A stretch of 64,000 bases of DNA from Raffaelea ambrosiae (Eukaryota; Ascomycota; Sordariomycetes; Ophiostomatales; Ophiostomataceae): assembly GCA_002778195.1 (NCBI GenBank), contig PCDI01000014.1, forward strand, positions 1 to 64,000, given 5' to 3'. Position numbers and translations under genes: made by a program. Numbering within the stretch: position 1 is the stretch's first letter; every line of letters starts with the position of its first letter. Shown here one piece after another: positions 1 through 11,840 of this stretch. The notes beneath the pieces are model-generated. The model was given only the letters and a program-made list of their open reading frames with translations, was not told the origin of the DNA and searched no databases.

Positions 1-101
1 CCTAACCCTAACCCTAACCCTAACCCTAACCCTAACCCTAACCCTAACCCTAACCCTAACCCTAACCCTAACCCTAACCCTAACCCTAACCCTAACCCTA
101 A
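1..101. repeat. Telomere repeat array (CCCTAA)n
   Basis: Seventeen uninterrupted CCCTAA units read inward from the first base. This is the canonical telomere repeat of filamentous fungi (TTAGGG on the other strand), so the window starts at a true chromosome end. The array stops abruptly at the junction with AT-rich sequence. Confidence 0.98.
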
Positions 102-1172
102 TATTCATCGTACGATATATTTGCTTTTAGTTTCTTTTAACCTTAACTTTTTATTCAATATTTATCGTACGGTATATTTACTTTTTAGTTCATTTTAATT
201 ATTTAATATTTATTATATAATTTATAATAATTTAGTTTTTTTTTTTAATTTTATTAAATTAAACGTTATACGTATAATAAAACCTCGTTAATAATAATAA
301 TAATTTAATTTTTTTTATTTTATTTTATTATTTTATTTATATTTAAAAACGTTTTATATAATAATAATTAAGTTTTTTTTATTTAATTTTTAATTTTAAC
401 TATTTTTATATAATATTTTAAAAAATTAAACTCGTTTAATATATTATATATTATTTATACTATTATTTTTAACCCTTTTTACCGTATGAAATAATAAATA
501 TATATTTTTTATTAATTACGGATTATTAATTATTTATTTAATTTATTAATATATTTTTATCGTTTAATATATATATATAAATTATATAAAAAATCGTATA
601 AATACTTAAATAAATTATATTATATTATTATATTTTTATTATATAAAATGTATTTTTTTAATGTAATAAAATAAATATTTATTCGGGTTTTAAATATATT
701 TTATTATTTATTTTATTTATTAATACGTTTTATTATTTAATATAATTATATAAATTATATAAAAAATCGTATAAATACGTACGTAAATTNAATAATAATA
801 ATATATTTTTATATATTTTTATTTTATTTATTAATAAAAATAAAAATATTTATTCGTTTTTTATTTAATTTTTTTTTATCGTCGTTATCGTCGTTATCGT
901 CGTTATCGTCGTTATCGAGCTTATCGATAATCGAAAATATCCGTGCGTTTTTTCTTATCGCCTATCGGGTTATCGATAACAGAAAATATCCGTGCGTTTT
1001 TCTTATCGCTTATCGTACGCCGAAATCGACGGTTTTTTTTTTTTTTCCCTCCCTTTTTTAACTACGTGCATTCCCTCAACGGTAAGTCGTACGAATCTGA
1101 AAATTTCGTAGGATGTAAAGCGTTGAAAACGCATTCGAACGGTGGTCTTCCCGTCTTCGTACGACCCCGGNA
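102..1172. repeat. AT-rich, RIP-like subtelomeric sequence
   Basis: Long A/T runs with almost no coding potential. Diverged internal duplications are visible: a roughly 45-bp motif containing ATCGTACG at about 102-145 recurs at about 155-198, and a roughly 30-bp motif around 577-605 recurs near 748-778. The composition matches cytosine-depleted repeat remnants mutated by RIP. There are single ambiguous bases at 790 and 1171. No gene is supported here. Confidence 0.8.
878..917. repeat. 9-bp microsatellite (GTTATCGTC)n
   Basis: A short tandem array of the 9-mer GTTATCGTC, about four copies, continuing into related TTATCGATAA-type sequence at 915-985. It is a pocket of higher GC inside otherwise AT-rich subtelomeric DNA. 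Confidence 0.8.
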
Positions 1173-1560
1173 TCTAAATCGGATGAGCTCGAGAAGTTAA
1201 ATCGGATGAGCTCGTCAGTTCAACGGGCCCGCTTTTTTAAATCGGATGAGCAGGGGTTTTCTCACTAAAAAAATACACTAGCGAGCTCATCCGATTTGAA
1301 ATAGATGGTAGGGGTTTTCTCACCAGAAAAAATACACTAGCGAGCTCATCCGATTTGAAATACATGGTAGGGGTTTTTTCACCAGAAAAAATACACTAGC
1401 GAGCTCATCCGATTTGAAATAGATGGTAGGGGTTTTCTCACCAGAAAAACACACTAGCGAGCTCATCCGATTTGAAATAGATGGTAGGGTTTTCTTATTA
1501 AAAAAACATATTAACGAGTTTATTCGATTTAAAATAGATGATAAACTTGCGATGTTTTTG
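1173..1560. repeat. 59-bp subtelomeric tandem array with inverted 16-mers
   Basis: Direct copies of a unit starting GAGCTCATCCGATTTG begin at about 1283, 1342, 1401 and 1459 (spacing 59, 59, 58), with a decayed fifth copy at about 1515. Upstream, at about 1173-1250, the reverse complement of the same 16-mer occurs three times, so the array changes orientation near 1255. In the last copy the motif has become GAGTTTATTCGATTTAA, which is only C-to-T and G-to-A change. The RIP-like region therefore begins inside the array. Confidence 0.9.
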
Positions 1561-1903
1561 TATAATTATAATAATTAATAATAATTTAAATACGATTAAA
1601 AGAAATTATAATAATTATATTTAATAAATAAAAAAGCGCGGTCGTTTTTTTAAGCTTAGAATAAAAAGAGTATTAACTTTTTAATAATTAATTTATATTT
1701 AAATAATTAATACGAGTTATAATATGAACGTATTATATAATACTAGTTAAGATTTAACCCTTTTATTAATAAAAAAGTATTGAATCGTATTATTAGTTAT
1801 AAGATATATTTATTTATTTATTTATTTAAACTCGATTTTTTTTTAAATAAAACGACTTTTTAAATTATTTTATTTTGACTTAAAAAAAAAGATTTTATTC
1901 AAA
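1561..1903. other. AT-rich spacer
   Basis: AT-rich, RIP-like sequence between the tandem array and the first gene. I see no coding or repeat structure beyond simple A/T tracts and a short (TTTA)n run near 1808-1828. Confidence 0.6.
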
Positions 1904-4495
1904 TTAGGGATTGAATTTGATAACGTTCGCATACGTGCCCTTTTTTGAATACCACCATTCTAAAGTGTCTTTTTGATAAACAATATTTGCCGGTCTCGAA
2001 ATATCAGATTCCTGTAGATCGCTTTCTACCACAACCGTCACGCTTAAGCGTCGAGAACCCTGCTCGCTACGACTAGAGCAAAGGCGAAGGCAGTCTTTCT
2101 CCCCGACTTGAATAGTAGACAGCACCCGGTCAAAGCGACAGTGTCCTACGCTTTCACGGTGCCCGTCTGCATATAACAAAATCATGCCGGCGACTAAGCC
2201 TCGGGGTGCGTCTTCGAAGAGAGTGATTTTTGTGACGTTTTCGAACTTACAAGACCAGAAAAACCAAGACGTAAAACAGCTCGTCTCGCGTCGAAACCGC
2301 CCCATGGGATGAGGCATATCGGGAAGCGGCTGCTGGCTGAAGCGAATACTTTCCTGCTGGTGGTCTTCAAAAGCCACGTACTTGACTCTGCAGTGACTAT
2401 GCGTGTTTCCCATGTTGTAATACAGGCGAGTTGGGGAGTCAAGGGGCAGGTATACCGTCTGCACCTCGGCAATAGTCTTGTTCCGTTTCGTGTAGGGGCC
2501 AAAGAAGACGCACCGGCCCCGATTTGTTTTAAACTTGAGATTACAGGCCAGTGTTAGCTCGTAATGCTTCGGTACTCAGGTGCCGTTGAGCGACGAACAT
2601 TGAGCAACATCTTTTAAATAATAGATCTTGGAAGCATATTTCAAACAGATCTTTGACAGGTTTTGCACCGATCTTGTACAGACCTTGATTAAAGAACAGA
2701 GTGGGAAAAAAAATACTCACGAGAAGCACCGGACCTGAACCATAAATGTCAATGTATGGCGCGAAAGCGCAGATCTCCGTCACCCGCTCCCCCTGGTCCA
2801 CGGGCATGTAGAGCCAGCTCTTTCCCTTGTTGTCTCTGTAGGGGCATCTCGTGTCCCCCCTGCCGTCTCCGATGCGGTGGGAGTATATCCCCTCAATTTC
2901 TGTATCGTTGACCTGAACACTGTAGCCGGTCGTTCCCGGGGCATTTAGCTCGACGTAGGTCATGCAGAGAAAAAATCGAGACGCGGTGGCAGGCTCCATC
3001 GTCGGCAGCCGGAGAATTTTTGAAGGGTGTTCGAGCGTGGCCCACCCAAAGTCAGTAACAGGGACAAGCTCTGGACGAGTTGCGGTCCCATTACTGGATC
3101 CATCGCTATCCTCGTCGCTTTCCCTCCTAGATTCCCTGGCTTCCCTGGCCTTGACATATCCTCCAGTATCGCTAGGATCACCGTCATAAATTTCACGCAG
3201 TTTGATATCCTATACATGGTGTAAGTGACACAGACTTGGAAGTTAAAACAACAACAACAACAACGCAAAAAAGCATGAGGCGGGACAGACATCACCCGAA
3301 AACCAAATTGACCGTATGCCATCTGGGTTGATAATATCTTTCCAATACATGCCCGGTTTGTTAAATTCTGTTAATATTGTTGTTGTTGTCATCGTCGTCA
3401 CCATCTTGTTGGCTTCCTTCTTTTCAAACGGGAAAAATTTTACCAGCCGGATGCCGAGATGGTCGAACGCAATTGCGATTCGGCGGACAGAGTGCGGCCC
3501 GCGCGCCTGCGCATTCAGCAGCAGAAGCCCGTCATCCGTGTCCCGCCGCTCCTCTTCTTTGCTGCCCTCAGGCGCAAGGGCGTTGTACAGGCGCTTGACG
3601 TACTGGACACCGTCGACCATTTGGTATTGCGCATACACGTTCTGCAAAGAGCAGTCGATCTTCGTGGCCTTTCCGTTTGGGTTGCTTCTGTACCTGCAGT
3701 CTTCCCACAGCGCCTCGGCCGAGATGGTAGCGCACTCGGGCACCAGGTAGCTGGCGATGGTCTCCAGAATGTCGTACGTGTACGTCTTGTTGGTGGTCAG
3801 CTGCAGCACGGACTTCAGCCTGGTGGACAATAGACGCTTGGTGCGTAGCTGGCGCCGTCGACTATCTTCCCAATCCGGGTTCAGATCGAAGGCCCGTGTA
3901 TGGAGAAAGCGAGTCGTGATGGCTTTTTGTCTGAAGTCGTAGCACCGCGGGTGAAACAAGAAGGCTTGTTTTTCCCCGTTGTCTTGGAAAGAAGAGAAGC
4001 CAATGGTCACCGGCTGGACAGGGTCGCTATGAAGCAGCATGTGGTTCAGCTCGTATCTGCATTCAATGTCGGGCGCGTATCTGCCGTCGTACTGGTCGGT
4101 CCCAGGGATAACTAGAGAGCGGCCGTGTAAGAGTAAGAGATAGAAAGGAAAACAAGAACAAAGAAAAGAGAGATAAAGAGAGAGGGAGACGCACATGCAA
4201 CAACATCCTCGCGCTCGGCAAACCCCATCTGGCAAAGGCAACATCTTCTGTCTCTGATAGAAGCATACACTCTTCCGTCTCCCTCGTCAGAGCTGGCTAT
4301 GGAATCGATTTCGTCGTCGTCTGAAGACAAAACTTCCTCCCCGACACCGGGGCTGTCTGGTTCTTCTGGTTCATAGCCATCTGGAGACCCGGTTTCTTCG
4401 TCGCTGGAACTGGTTTCTTGCTCGCTGTTGTCTGAGGACACGAACTCTTCGTCGCTGGGACCGCTCGGATTGCTCGATTCTTGGTCGGATGCCAT
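1904..4495 (-). CDS. Uncharacterised ascomycete-specific protein with F-box-like middle, 4 exons
   Basis: Proposed exons on the minus strand are 4495-4195, 4111-3291, 3209-2721 and 2557-1904, about 754 residues. The introns (83, 81 and 163 nt) have GT..AG ends and keep frame. The start is the ATG at 4495, opening an acidic Ser/Asp/Glu-rich tail. It is followed by a Cys pair (CCLCQMGF), an F-box-like stretch (ILETIASYLVPE), then conserved blocks WATLEHPSKILRLPTME, SWLYMPVDQGE and TNRGRCVFFGPY, and a C-terminal LEWWYS. These blocks match from memory a large family of hypothetical proteins in Fusarium and relatives, with no assigned function. The last donor/acceptor pair is the least certain. 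This is the most telomere-proximal gene and its frame is intact despite the neighbouring RIP-like DNA. Confidence 0.75.
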
Positions 4496-6392
4496 GCCGG
4501 ATGTGATGGCGTGACGAAGTTTGTCGTTGCTAGTGTCCGGCAATTGCGAATCAGAAAAAAAAGTTGTCAACCTGGCAGAGAAGCTTAACAAATCGTAACC
4601 TGCTTGTATTTCGTGGAGTTGTTGCCTGGCAGCGGGGGACACCGCCTTGAGTTAAGGGCTGGAGAAAATCGATGACGTCTAAGGCCACTAGGGGATTTAG
4701 TGTGCCAATCATATGTATACGAGTATTTAAACATCGCCCCAACACTAAGGGCTTCAGCTTTCGTTTTTTTCTTTTTTTGTTTCTTTCGTGGCTTTCCAAG
4801 ATCGTTTCTTTTTTCAATTACTCAAGCCAATAGCCATGATAAAAGGCCCTCTAACGCTTCCTTTAGCTAGTCTACCTGCTGATCATAACCTCCCAGTACT
4901 ATTGTAACCAGTTGCTCCTCCTCCTGTCAGCACTAAGAGGAGGGAAGCCCCTTCAGACCCTAGACAGACAATCGGCCCCGGCTTGACTTGAGTGTCAAAA
5001 GTGGGTCTTTGGGCTTCTCGAAATAGAATATTAATCTGAATGGAATAATCTCAATTCCTGAAAAGATCAACGGCATGCCAAACACTAACAATGATGATTC
5101 ATCATTGTTATGTACAGTCCAGCATTTTTCAACCATGCTACAATACTATAGCGCAGTCGGCAGTTGGTTCCGTCCGATTCCCTCAAGGTATTAAACGACG
5201 TCTGTCGTCGCTGGAATGACTTCTGTACAGTCCTACGTTTGCAACTCTTTAGTCGATTTCCTACAAAACAAAAGGGCAAAAAAAAATCCGCGAACACTGT
5301 TCCGCACACGAACAAACCGTCACGGTCGACAGGGAGCAAGGAGATACATTCCAGTAGCCCTCATGAGAACTGACTCTTCAAATTATCAGTTGGAACACAT
5401 TTCTGTAGAATTGACGTTAACCTAGCGTAATTCGCTAACTGCAAAAGACTTAAGCCACGTCCCGGGTTTCCAATTGCTGTGCGACCAACGAACCCCAATC
5501 ATATGAGTTAGGCCACTGTTAAGTTTAAATGGACAGGCCGCAGGCGGTGCAGTTGAAAACTCGGCCAAAAAGCAGGCTAATGTACGGCCGGCATCCAGGG
5601 AAGGTGCCCGCCAGTGGCCTAGGCTGACAAGTAGAAAGGAAGCAGAAGCATTGAGCACGTAGGCCTGCCATGATGTATCCGTAGCCACGGGATGTTGGTA
5701 CACAAGTGTTTCACATTGCACCGAATGTGATCACGATCGGGACCGGTGAAGGCCGTCTCGGATGGGCACCGTTTGGGGGAGGGGCAGGGGAGGCTGGACG
5801 GGCGAGGGCTCGGTTGGCGTGAGGTGGAGTGTTTTCAGTGCCGTTTTTCAGTGGTAAGTTCGCGATTTTAACGATGCCAGCGATCAAGGTTAGTGGTCGT
5901 TTTAGCGACCCTGCATGGTTCCCAGCCCCCAAACCAGCTCAGCCAGCCCAGCCAGCCATCTCTGATGCTCCCAGGCAGACAACGATGATTTTCATCGTCG
6001 TGATTCGGCTCGGAATGTACACAAGTATACAAAGAAAAGCCGTGTATGTTATAGCGTTTCCTCCGTTTCTTGCCTGTTTCGTCGTCACATTCCGGTGCTG
6101 GTAAATTTCTTTCCCGCCCCTCACTTCCAGGTTAGTAGCATGCGCTACAGAATCCAAGTACAACAGACGATACAAACACTAAACACGGAACGGAGCATAC
6201 GGAACACATAGAAGACGGAATACAACATACACAACACAGTACTCGTCTCCTGCACTCTGATTCTTGTGGCTGAGGTCGTATCGCCCCCCAACATTTTGAA
6301 TTACCACGCTATTCATACAGGCACTCGACGCGATGAATTTTACAGAGGAATCTCCCTTTATCTCCTATTTCATAAGGAGATCGTAGAACCTA
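4496..6392. other. Intergenic, no gene recognised
   Basis: About 1.9 kb of mixed composition. Open frames here are short, lack homology I recognise, and overlap on both strands. It should contain the promoter of the gene ending at 4495 and the 3' region of the FAD oxidase. Confidence 0.5.
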
Positions 6393-7995
6393 TTAGTTCG
6401 TCGGCAGCTTGAATCCACCCGCCTGGCGCTTCTGGAAGAAACCGGTTGGGTCATACTTTGCAGACACCTCGCGGAGGAACTCCACATTGGCGGCGCCATA
6501 GCTGGTGATAGGATCCTGTGTCGAGTCAACGTAGTTGATGTACCGCCAGTCGCGGAGGCCGCCGATAGACTCGGCGTATGCCGACAGCTCGGCCGCATAC
6601 GCGGCCGACTTGTCATGCAGAATGGTCTCGTGCGCGGTAGAGTTGACAGTCGATGCTAGGAGCCACAGCAGCGAGTCGCCGCCCTCGATAGCGTCGAGGC
6701 CCAGCACGTTGCCACCGCGAGCCAGGCTCTCGTTGGCGAAGAAGGCCGGCAGCGGCTGGAAGAGCATCTGGGTGCCCAGCTCGGTGGCCGGGATCTCGGC
6801 AAGCAGGTCGGCCACGTAGGCGGCATTGAGCTCGGCCGCCTTGTTGATAATGCGGACGTCATTGGCAAACGTGTAGGAAAACCAGACGTTCTGGAGGCTC
6901 CCAGGCAGCAGGTAGGCTTCGGCAATAGTGCTCATGTTGCGCGTGCTGAAGTCGTCGAAGAGCTCGGGCAGCGCCAGCACGCTGTCAAAGACGGACGGCT
7001 TCTCGACGCCGGCCACGTCCATCAGGACCTGGGCCACGACGACCTCGGTCGCAAGGGAGGGGTTGTAGGTCCAGTTGATGAGGAAGGCGTCGTCCTTGTT
7101 CTGCTCGGCTGAGGCCGTGAAGTTGACCATAGCCTCGGCAATAGCGGCCCCCTCGGACACGTTGGACGCACGGATGCCGCCCCAGATGGGGCCGGCCGCC
7201 TTGGTTTCCATGTCGAAGCGAGTGACGATGCCAAAGTTTCCCCAGCCGCCCTTGAGCGCTTTGTGCAGGTCGGCGTTTTCGTTCTGGTTGGCGTTCACGA
7301 TGGTACCGTTGGCCAGAACAACCTCTGCGTTGACCACGGCGTCGCAAGCCAGGCCGAAATGGGCGGCGTAGTACGAGTTTCCGCCGCCCGTCAGGAAGCC
7401 AGCCACGCCGACATCGCCGTCGCGACCACCCGGCACGACAATGTTGTCGGCCTCGAGGCTGGCAAACACGTCGCCCCAGCGCGTGGAAGGCAAGATGGAG
7501 GCCAGCTTGGTGGTGGCGTTATAGGATGCGCCCTTAAAGTTGACCAAGTCAATGGTTACGCCGCCGTCGACGTTGCTGCCACCGGCCCATTGGCTGTGAC
7601 CACCACTGCGGATGGCAAATTTTCCCTGGGTCTTTTGCAGTACCTGCAGAACTTTGGATACATCCGCGGTGTCCTTGGGCTGCACGATGCACGACGGCTC
7701 CAACCGGTCTGTGGCGGACCACCACGAGGCTGCGCGAGTCTCGTAGTCGTCCGTACCGAGAACGAGGACCGAACCTGCTATTCCGGCCTTGGACAGAGCC
7801 GTGCACTGAGTCAGGGGATAGTGTCAGTAAGGGGTCAACAAGAGGCCTAAGGACAGCGGCTGAAAAACAGCGCCAAGGCCAGGTGCTCTAAAAATAAAGA
7901 TAAACACTCACGTCACTGGCACATGTCGCCGCCGAAACAGCGGACATGCCACCGGAGAGGGCCAGTGCGGCACATGTAAGAGGACGGGGAACCAT
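6393..7995 (-). CDS. Secreted FAD-linked oxidase (BBE/PCMH type)
   Basis: Two exons, 7995-7912 and 7805-6393, with a 106-nt intron (GTGAGT..CAG), give 498 residues, the usual length for fungal berberine-bridge-like oxidases. Exon 1 encodes a signal peptide (MVPRPLTCAALALSGGMSAVSA), so secretion is predicted. The PCMH FAD-binding domain has RSGGHS with His98 as the expected site of covalent 8-alpha-histidyl FAD. The second, cysteinyl attachment seen in bicovalent members appears absent: the equivalent stretch reads GDVGVAGFLTGGGNS. The C-terminal BBE-like end has an N-Y-x-D-type segment (INYVDS) near residue 450. Many NxS/T sites are present. Substrate unknown; relatives oxidise sugars, alkaloids or secondary metabolites. 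No biosynthetic partner is adjacent. Confidence 0.9.
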
Positions 7996-10099
7996 TGTGT
8001 GAAAAGAGGTCTGGGGTAGGGGCCTTGGTGGAAATCTCGAAACAGTTGTGGGAAATAAGGGAGAAGATAGAAACCAGTGCGGCGGTTCCTTTTCCGTGGT
8101 TATGCAAGTCAACCACGTGGGAAGACGTAATATGCAGGTAAAGATCTGAAAGAAGAAAAAGAGCGACAGAAGACAAAAAACGAGTGTGGGTGAAGAAAAA
8201 TGCTTGTCCAACAAGGAAACTTCATCACCTCCTTGCAGGATTTCGGCTGGCTCAAATACAATCCCAACGTCGTGGCAGCAATGGGTCACCGGGTTCTAAA
8301 GGAGAAGTAATCTGCGTGCAAACGTGCAAAAGGGGAGCGAAACTCGAATAATGCCATGCGACTGAACACTCGGAGGAAAGACATACCCTGCAGCTGCCCC
8401 ATCGGATAGACTGGATGGGGAGTTGTGCTATGCTACTAAGGTAAAGGCTAAGAAAGCATATGTGGATGACAGGCATGGCAAGTATATCTGCCAAGTCGCA
8501 TTGCCACACCAGAGCCAGACGGCTACCCCTGATTAGTCCACATACTCAACACAGCTTGAAAGTATTGCAGACTATTGGCCCCGGTCTCCAGTAAAACTGC
8601 ACATTGCATGATGGGGCCTTGCAAGAGAAGAGCCTCGCCTGTGGCCCCGAAGGAAAGGGTCAAGGAGCACGTAATGTGACCTACCATAGTAGTATTAGCC
8701 TCTTTGTAAAACTGCTATTGCGTGGGTCTCCGGGCGCAGCTTGGACCCCATCCCAAATACGGAGCTCTTCCCAGTAAGAGACTACGGTGTATTGGTACCC
8801 TGCAGAGAAGAGCGAAATATCTTCCCCATTCGTCCTTTCGGCTCTGCATAGTAAGTACTATGTACAATGTACTTGTGTCGTGGTATTTACACAACAAGTA
8901 AGATGGAATTGCGTAGTCACCATCTCAAGCAAGATTCCATCTACGACATCTAGATAGCCGTGGCAAGGTATACGACCGACTATGTGACTGAAAACCCCTT
9001 CTTTGCGTCCCACGAGTAGTTGAATGTTCTGTCAGTTCCAGTTGTATCCTGTTGACATAGTTGAACATAGTATCGCGGAGATTCCATGATAGGTAAAGCG
9101 AAACATATAAATGGCCGCCTAGCGGGCATTACTAGTATGTCATGTAGCTGTGCATATAAGTAGTACCTAACTATAAGATGTAGCTTGTCAGGAACCTGGT
9201 AATACTTTTCGTGCAAGAGACGAGACAGAGCCTGGCAAAAAGTGAACTGCGGACTAGCTGCATTGAAGTGGATGTTACATTGTTATAGGCGACTGTGACG
9301 TTGGCATCGAGTACTGTCCAGCGTCGGTCGGCCGCCGAGGCGACCGCGGCGGTGTAAGATACAGGGAAGATCGTCGTGGGATAGCGCTCCGATAGGAGTG
9401 CAGACGACAACGAAAGCGACAACGACAACGAGGAGGAAGGATCTCATCGTGGGTTGGAGCAGAAATAACGGCGGCTTCTCGAGGGATGACGTCGCAGGCT
9501 CACTGGAATGCAGCTCGTCTCACGCAGGACGCCGATAGAAGTGAAACCCCCTGCCATGTGTCTTTCTGAAATCGCGGATGAAGCCTTGCGTCGAAGGTAT
9601 CGTAAACACATGCAAACCACCCCCCCCTTAATACACTTTTCCCCTGTAAGAAATACACTTTTCTCCTGTAAGAAAAACCTCCGCTCATTGAACCCCCTGT
9701 TGATTGTAAAGGTACTAAGTTGACCCACTTCCGGGGTAGACTATTATAGTAAATTACTCCGTACAGCGGAGGTCACAGTATTGGGTATGGATTGTCGAGG
9801 CTACCTACCGCCCCCACCCCTCTCACTAACACATGTGCGGTGGTTTCTTGCCAACAACGATGAATCGGTAATATTCAAACAACCTCTACTAAAACTTGTA
9901 CCGAGATAAGGACGGTCCTTAGGATGTGAGGCGCAAGCACGGCTTCCGAAAGGTATTAAACATTTGCAAACACCGCTCTGCGTATTCGTTTATTCGTTCC
10001 CATCACTTGGTGCTGTGCTGTTCGTTTTTTTTTTCTATTTCCCAGAATTCGCCGTGCTTTACACCGCCCCCATCATCACCGTCCTCAGCAATCGTCACC
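7996..10099. other. Intergenic with one weak secreted ORF
   Basis: About 2.1 kb shared as the upstream region of the divergent FAD oxidase and rhodopsin-domain genes. Apart from the 54-codon signal-peptide ORF at 9283-9447, I see only short overlapping frames. No tRNA or 5S RNA was recognised. Confidence 0.5.
9283..9447 (-). CDS. Possible small secreted peptide, 54 aa
   Basis: An ATG at 9447 opens a hydrophobic signal-peptide-like start (MRSFLLVVVVAFVVVCTPIG) followed by a short basic tail with two cysteines and a stop. It is too short for confident calling. An overlapping frame on the same strand (about 9420-9200) carries Asn/Thr-rich sequence that could be joined by an unseen intron or frameshift. 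Only the signal-like N-terminus supports it. Confidence 0.25.
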   Translation of the reverse strand: MRSFLLVVVVAFVVVCTPIGALSHDDLPCILHRRGRLGGRPTLDSTRCQRHSRL

Positions 10100-11840
10100 A
10101 TGTCAGTTATAAACGGTGTTGTCGTGGCCGTTCCCCCCCCCGATGGCTATGTAGTCGACTTCGATCACCCCCAGCGGAACTCGGTCACCACAGTCTACGC
10201 CGTGTCCGGCATTGGCATGTTTTTTGCCTTCTTGTTTGTCCTGCAGCGCTTGTACGTCAAAATTGCAATTCGAAACAAACTTGGCTACGACGATGGTAAG
10301 TGCGATTTTCTTTTACTGGTCTTATGGATCTAAAAAAGGACGAAGAGGAGGACGGAAAGAAGAACACGTTGATACTAACTACAAAAAAAAAAAGGACTTT
10401 TGTTGGTTGCATGGGTAGGTCTACAAGAAAATAGTTGACATCGATTTTTTCTTGCTCACTTTCTCATTTTCTTACGATTTCTTTTTGTGTCTTTCCCACT
10501 TCCAAAATTCATTTTGCTATTTTCATACACGGACTTACCTCATCTTTGATTTACACATACGAGCAGCTCGGTTCCATTGCAATCCAAGTCTTGACCATAC
10601 GTACGTGCAGTGGATGTCGACCGAGTACATAAGAGTGGACGGGCGAACTGACTCTTAAATAGGATCGTTTGCGGTCGGCTTCGAAGGTGTGCATTCCTGG
10701 GAGATTCCAATCGATTTATTTCAGGAGGCTGTCCTGGTAAGTCACGATGCCGCTCGCTGGCACGCTATTTGATTTGATTTTCAGCGAGATGTCTAATTCT
10801 CATATTGCCATTATACTCTTGTCTCGGCTCTCTTTCTCTCTCTCAGTTTGCCACTTACATCAATTCCATCGTCTACACCGTCCCGGTCTGCTTCTCGAAG
10901 GTCGTCATTCTTCTTTTTCTTCGCGAAATCAACCACAACCAGCAATGGTACCGCTGGTCGATCTACGGGGCCATGTTTGTTGTGATAGGGTCAAGTACCG
11001 GCATCTTGTTCAGCTCCCTCTTTTCCTGCCATCCGTTCCGCAAAAACTATGACATCACCTTTCCTACCGACGAGGGCTCCTGCATCGACAGAGCTGCCAT
11101 GTTCCAGGCCACAGCAGCTCTGGGCGTGGCCACGGACGTCCTGATCATCTTAATTCCTGTACCAATGGTCGTTGGTCTACGCATTTCGCGGTCCAAGAAA
11201 ATCGGCCTCATGCTCTTGTTTATTGTCGGCTCTGTGTAAGTCATCGATCGCTTCCATCAATCGATCATCACTTGCCACTGCCCCCCCCCCGCCTCCTACA
11301 TTCTCGATGTCCCTCTTGCTCACTCTTGTTATGATCCGCCTGCAGCACCGTCATAACCTCCATGGTCCGACTGGGACTGCTCGTCAGTGCCCTGGATAGC
11401 ATCGACACGACCTGGGGCGGTGGGCCGATCCACGTGTGGATGTAAGTCAGATCGCAGAACCAGCACGAAATCTCCTGTTTCCTTTTTCACAACGGTCTAA
11501 TGATGAAAATTACAGCTGCGTCGAAGCCAACCTGCTCGTTGTGTGCGCCTGCCTTTCAACCGTGCGCCATTTCGTCCGTACAGTTGCGCCTTGGGTTCTC
11601 TCCAGCTCCCGCGGCACTTCCAAGACGCCCGCGAGCAACCCAACGTACGAGCTGCGGTCCATGGGCGCATCCGGGGGCTCGCAATTCGAGAGACTGGAAG
11701 ACCGCTACGGCGTTGAGGCGCAGGTTCGCGGCGGTCGGCATTCGCTCTCAACAAAGACCAGCGCCGTGGACGACGAAGGCAGTGATAAGGGCATCATGCA
11801 GACCACGACAACGCAAGTTACCTATGCGACTGCACACTGA
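10100..11840 (+). CDS. Rhodopsin-domain (PTH11-like) integral membrane protein, 7 exons
   Basis: Proposed exons are 10100-10295, 10395-10414, 10567-10600, 10663-10736, 10847-11235, 11346-11441 and 11516-11840. Every junction is GT..AG and in frame, giving 377 residues. The start follows a CACC context. The protein has seven hydrophobic segments and the fungal rhodopsin-domain order: YAVSGIGMFFAFLFVLQRLYVK, SFAVGFEGVHSWE, YINSIVYTVPVCFSK, CIDRAAMFQATAALGVATDVLIILIPVPMV and SMVRLGLLVSALDS, then a hydrophilic Ser/Thr-rich cytoplasmic tail from about residue 300. Relatives include PTH11-type receptors and many uncharacterised proteins, so a signalling role is inferred only. Exons 2 (20 nt) and 3 (34 nt) are micro-exons and are the weakest part of the model. 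Confidence 0.85.

Noticed and set aside
8715..8860. 5S rRNA-like stretch (TCCGGGCGCAGC..ACGGAG)
   Set aside because: It does not match the conserved internal control region or the length of fungal 5S rRNA.
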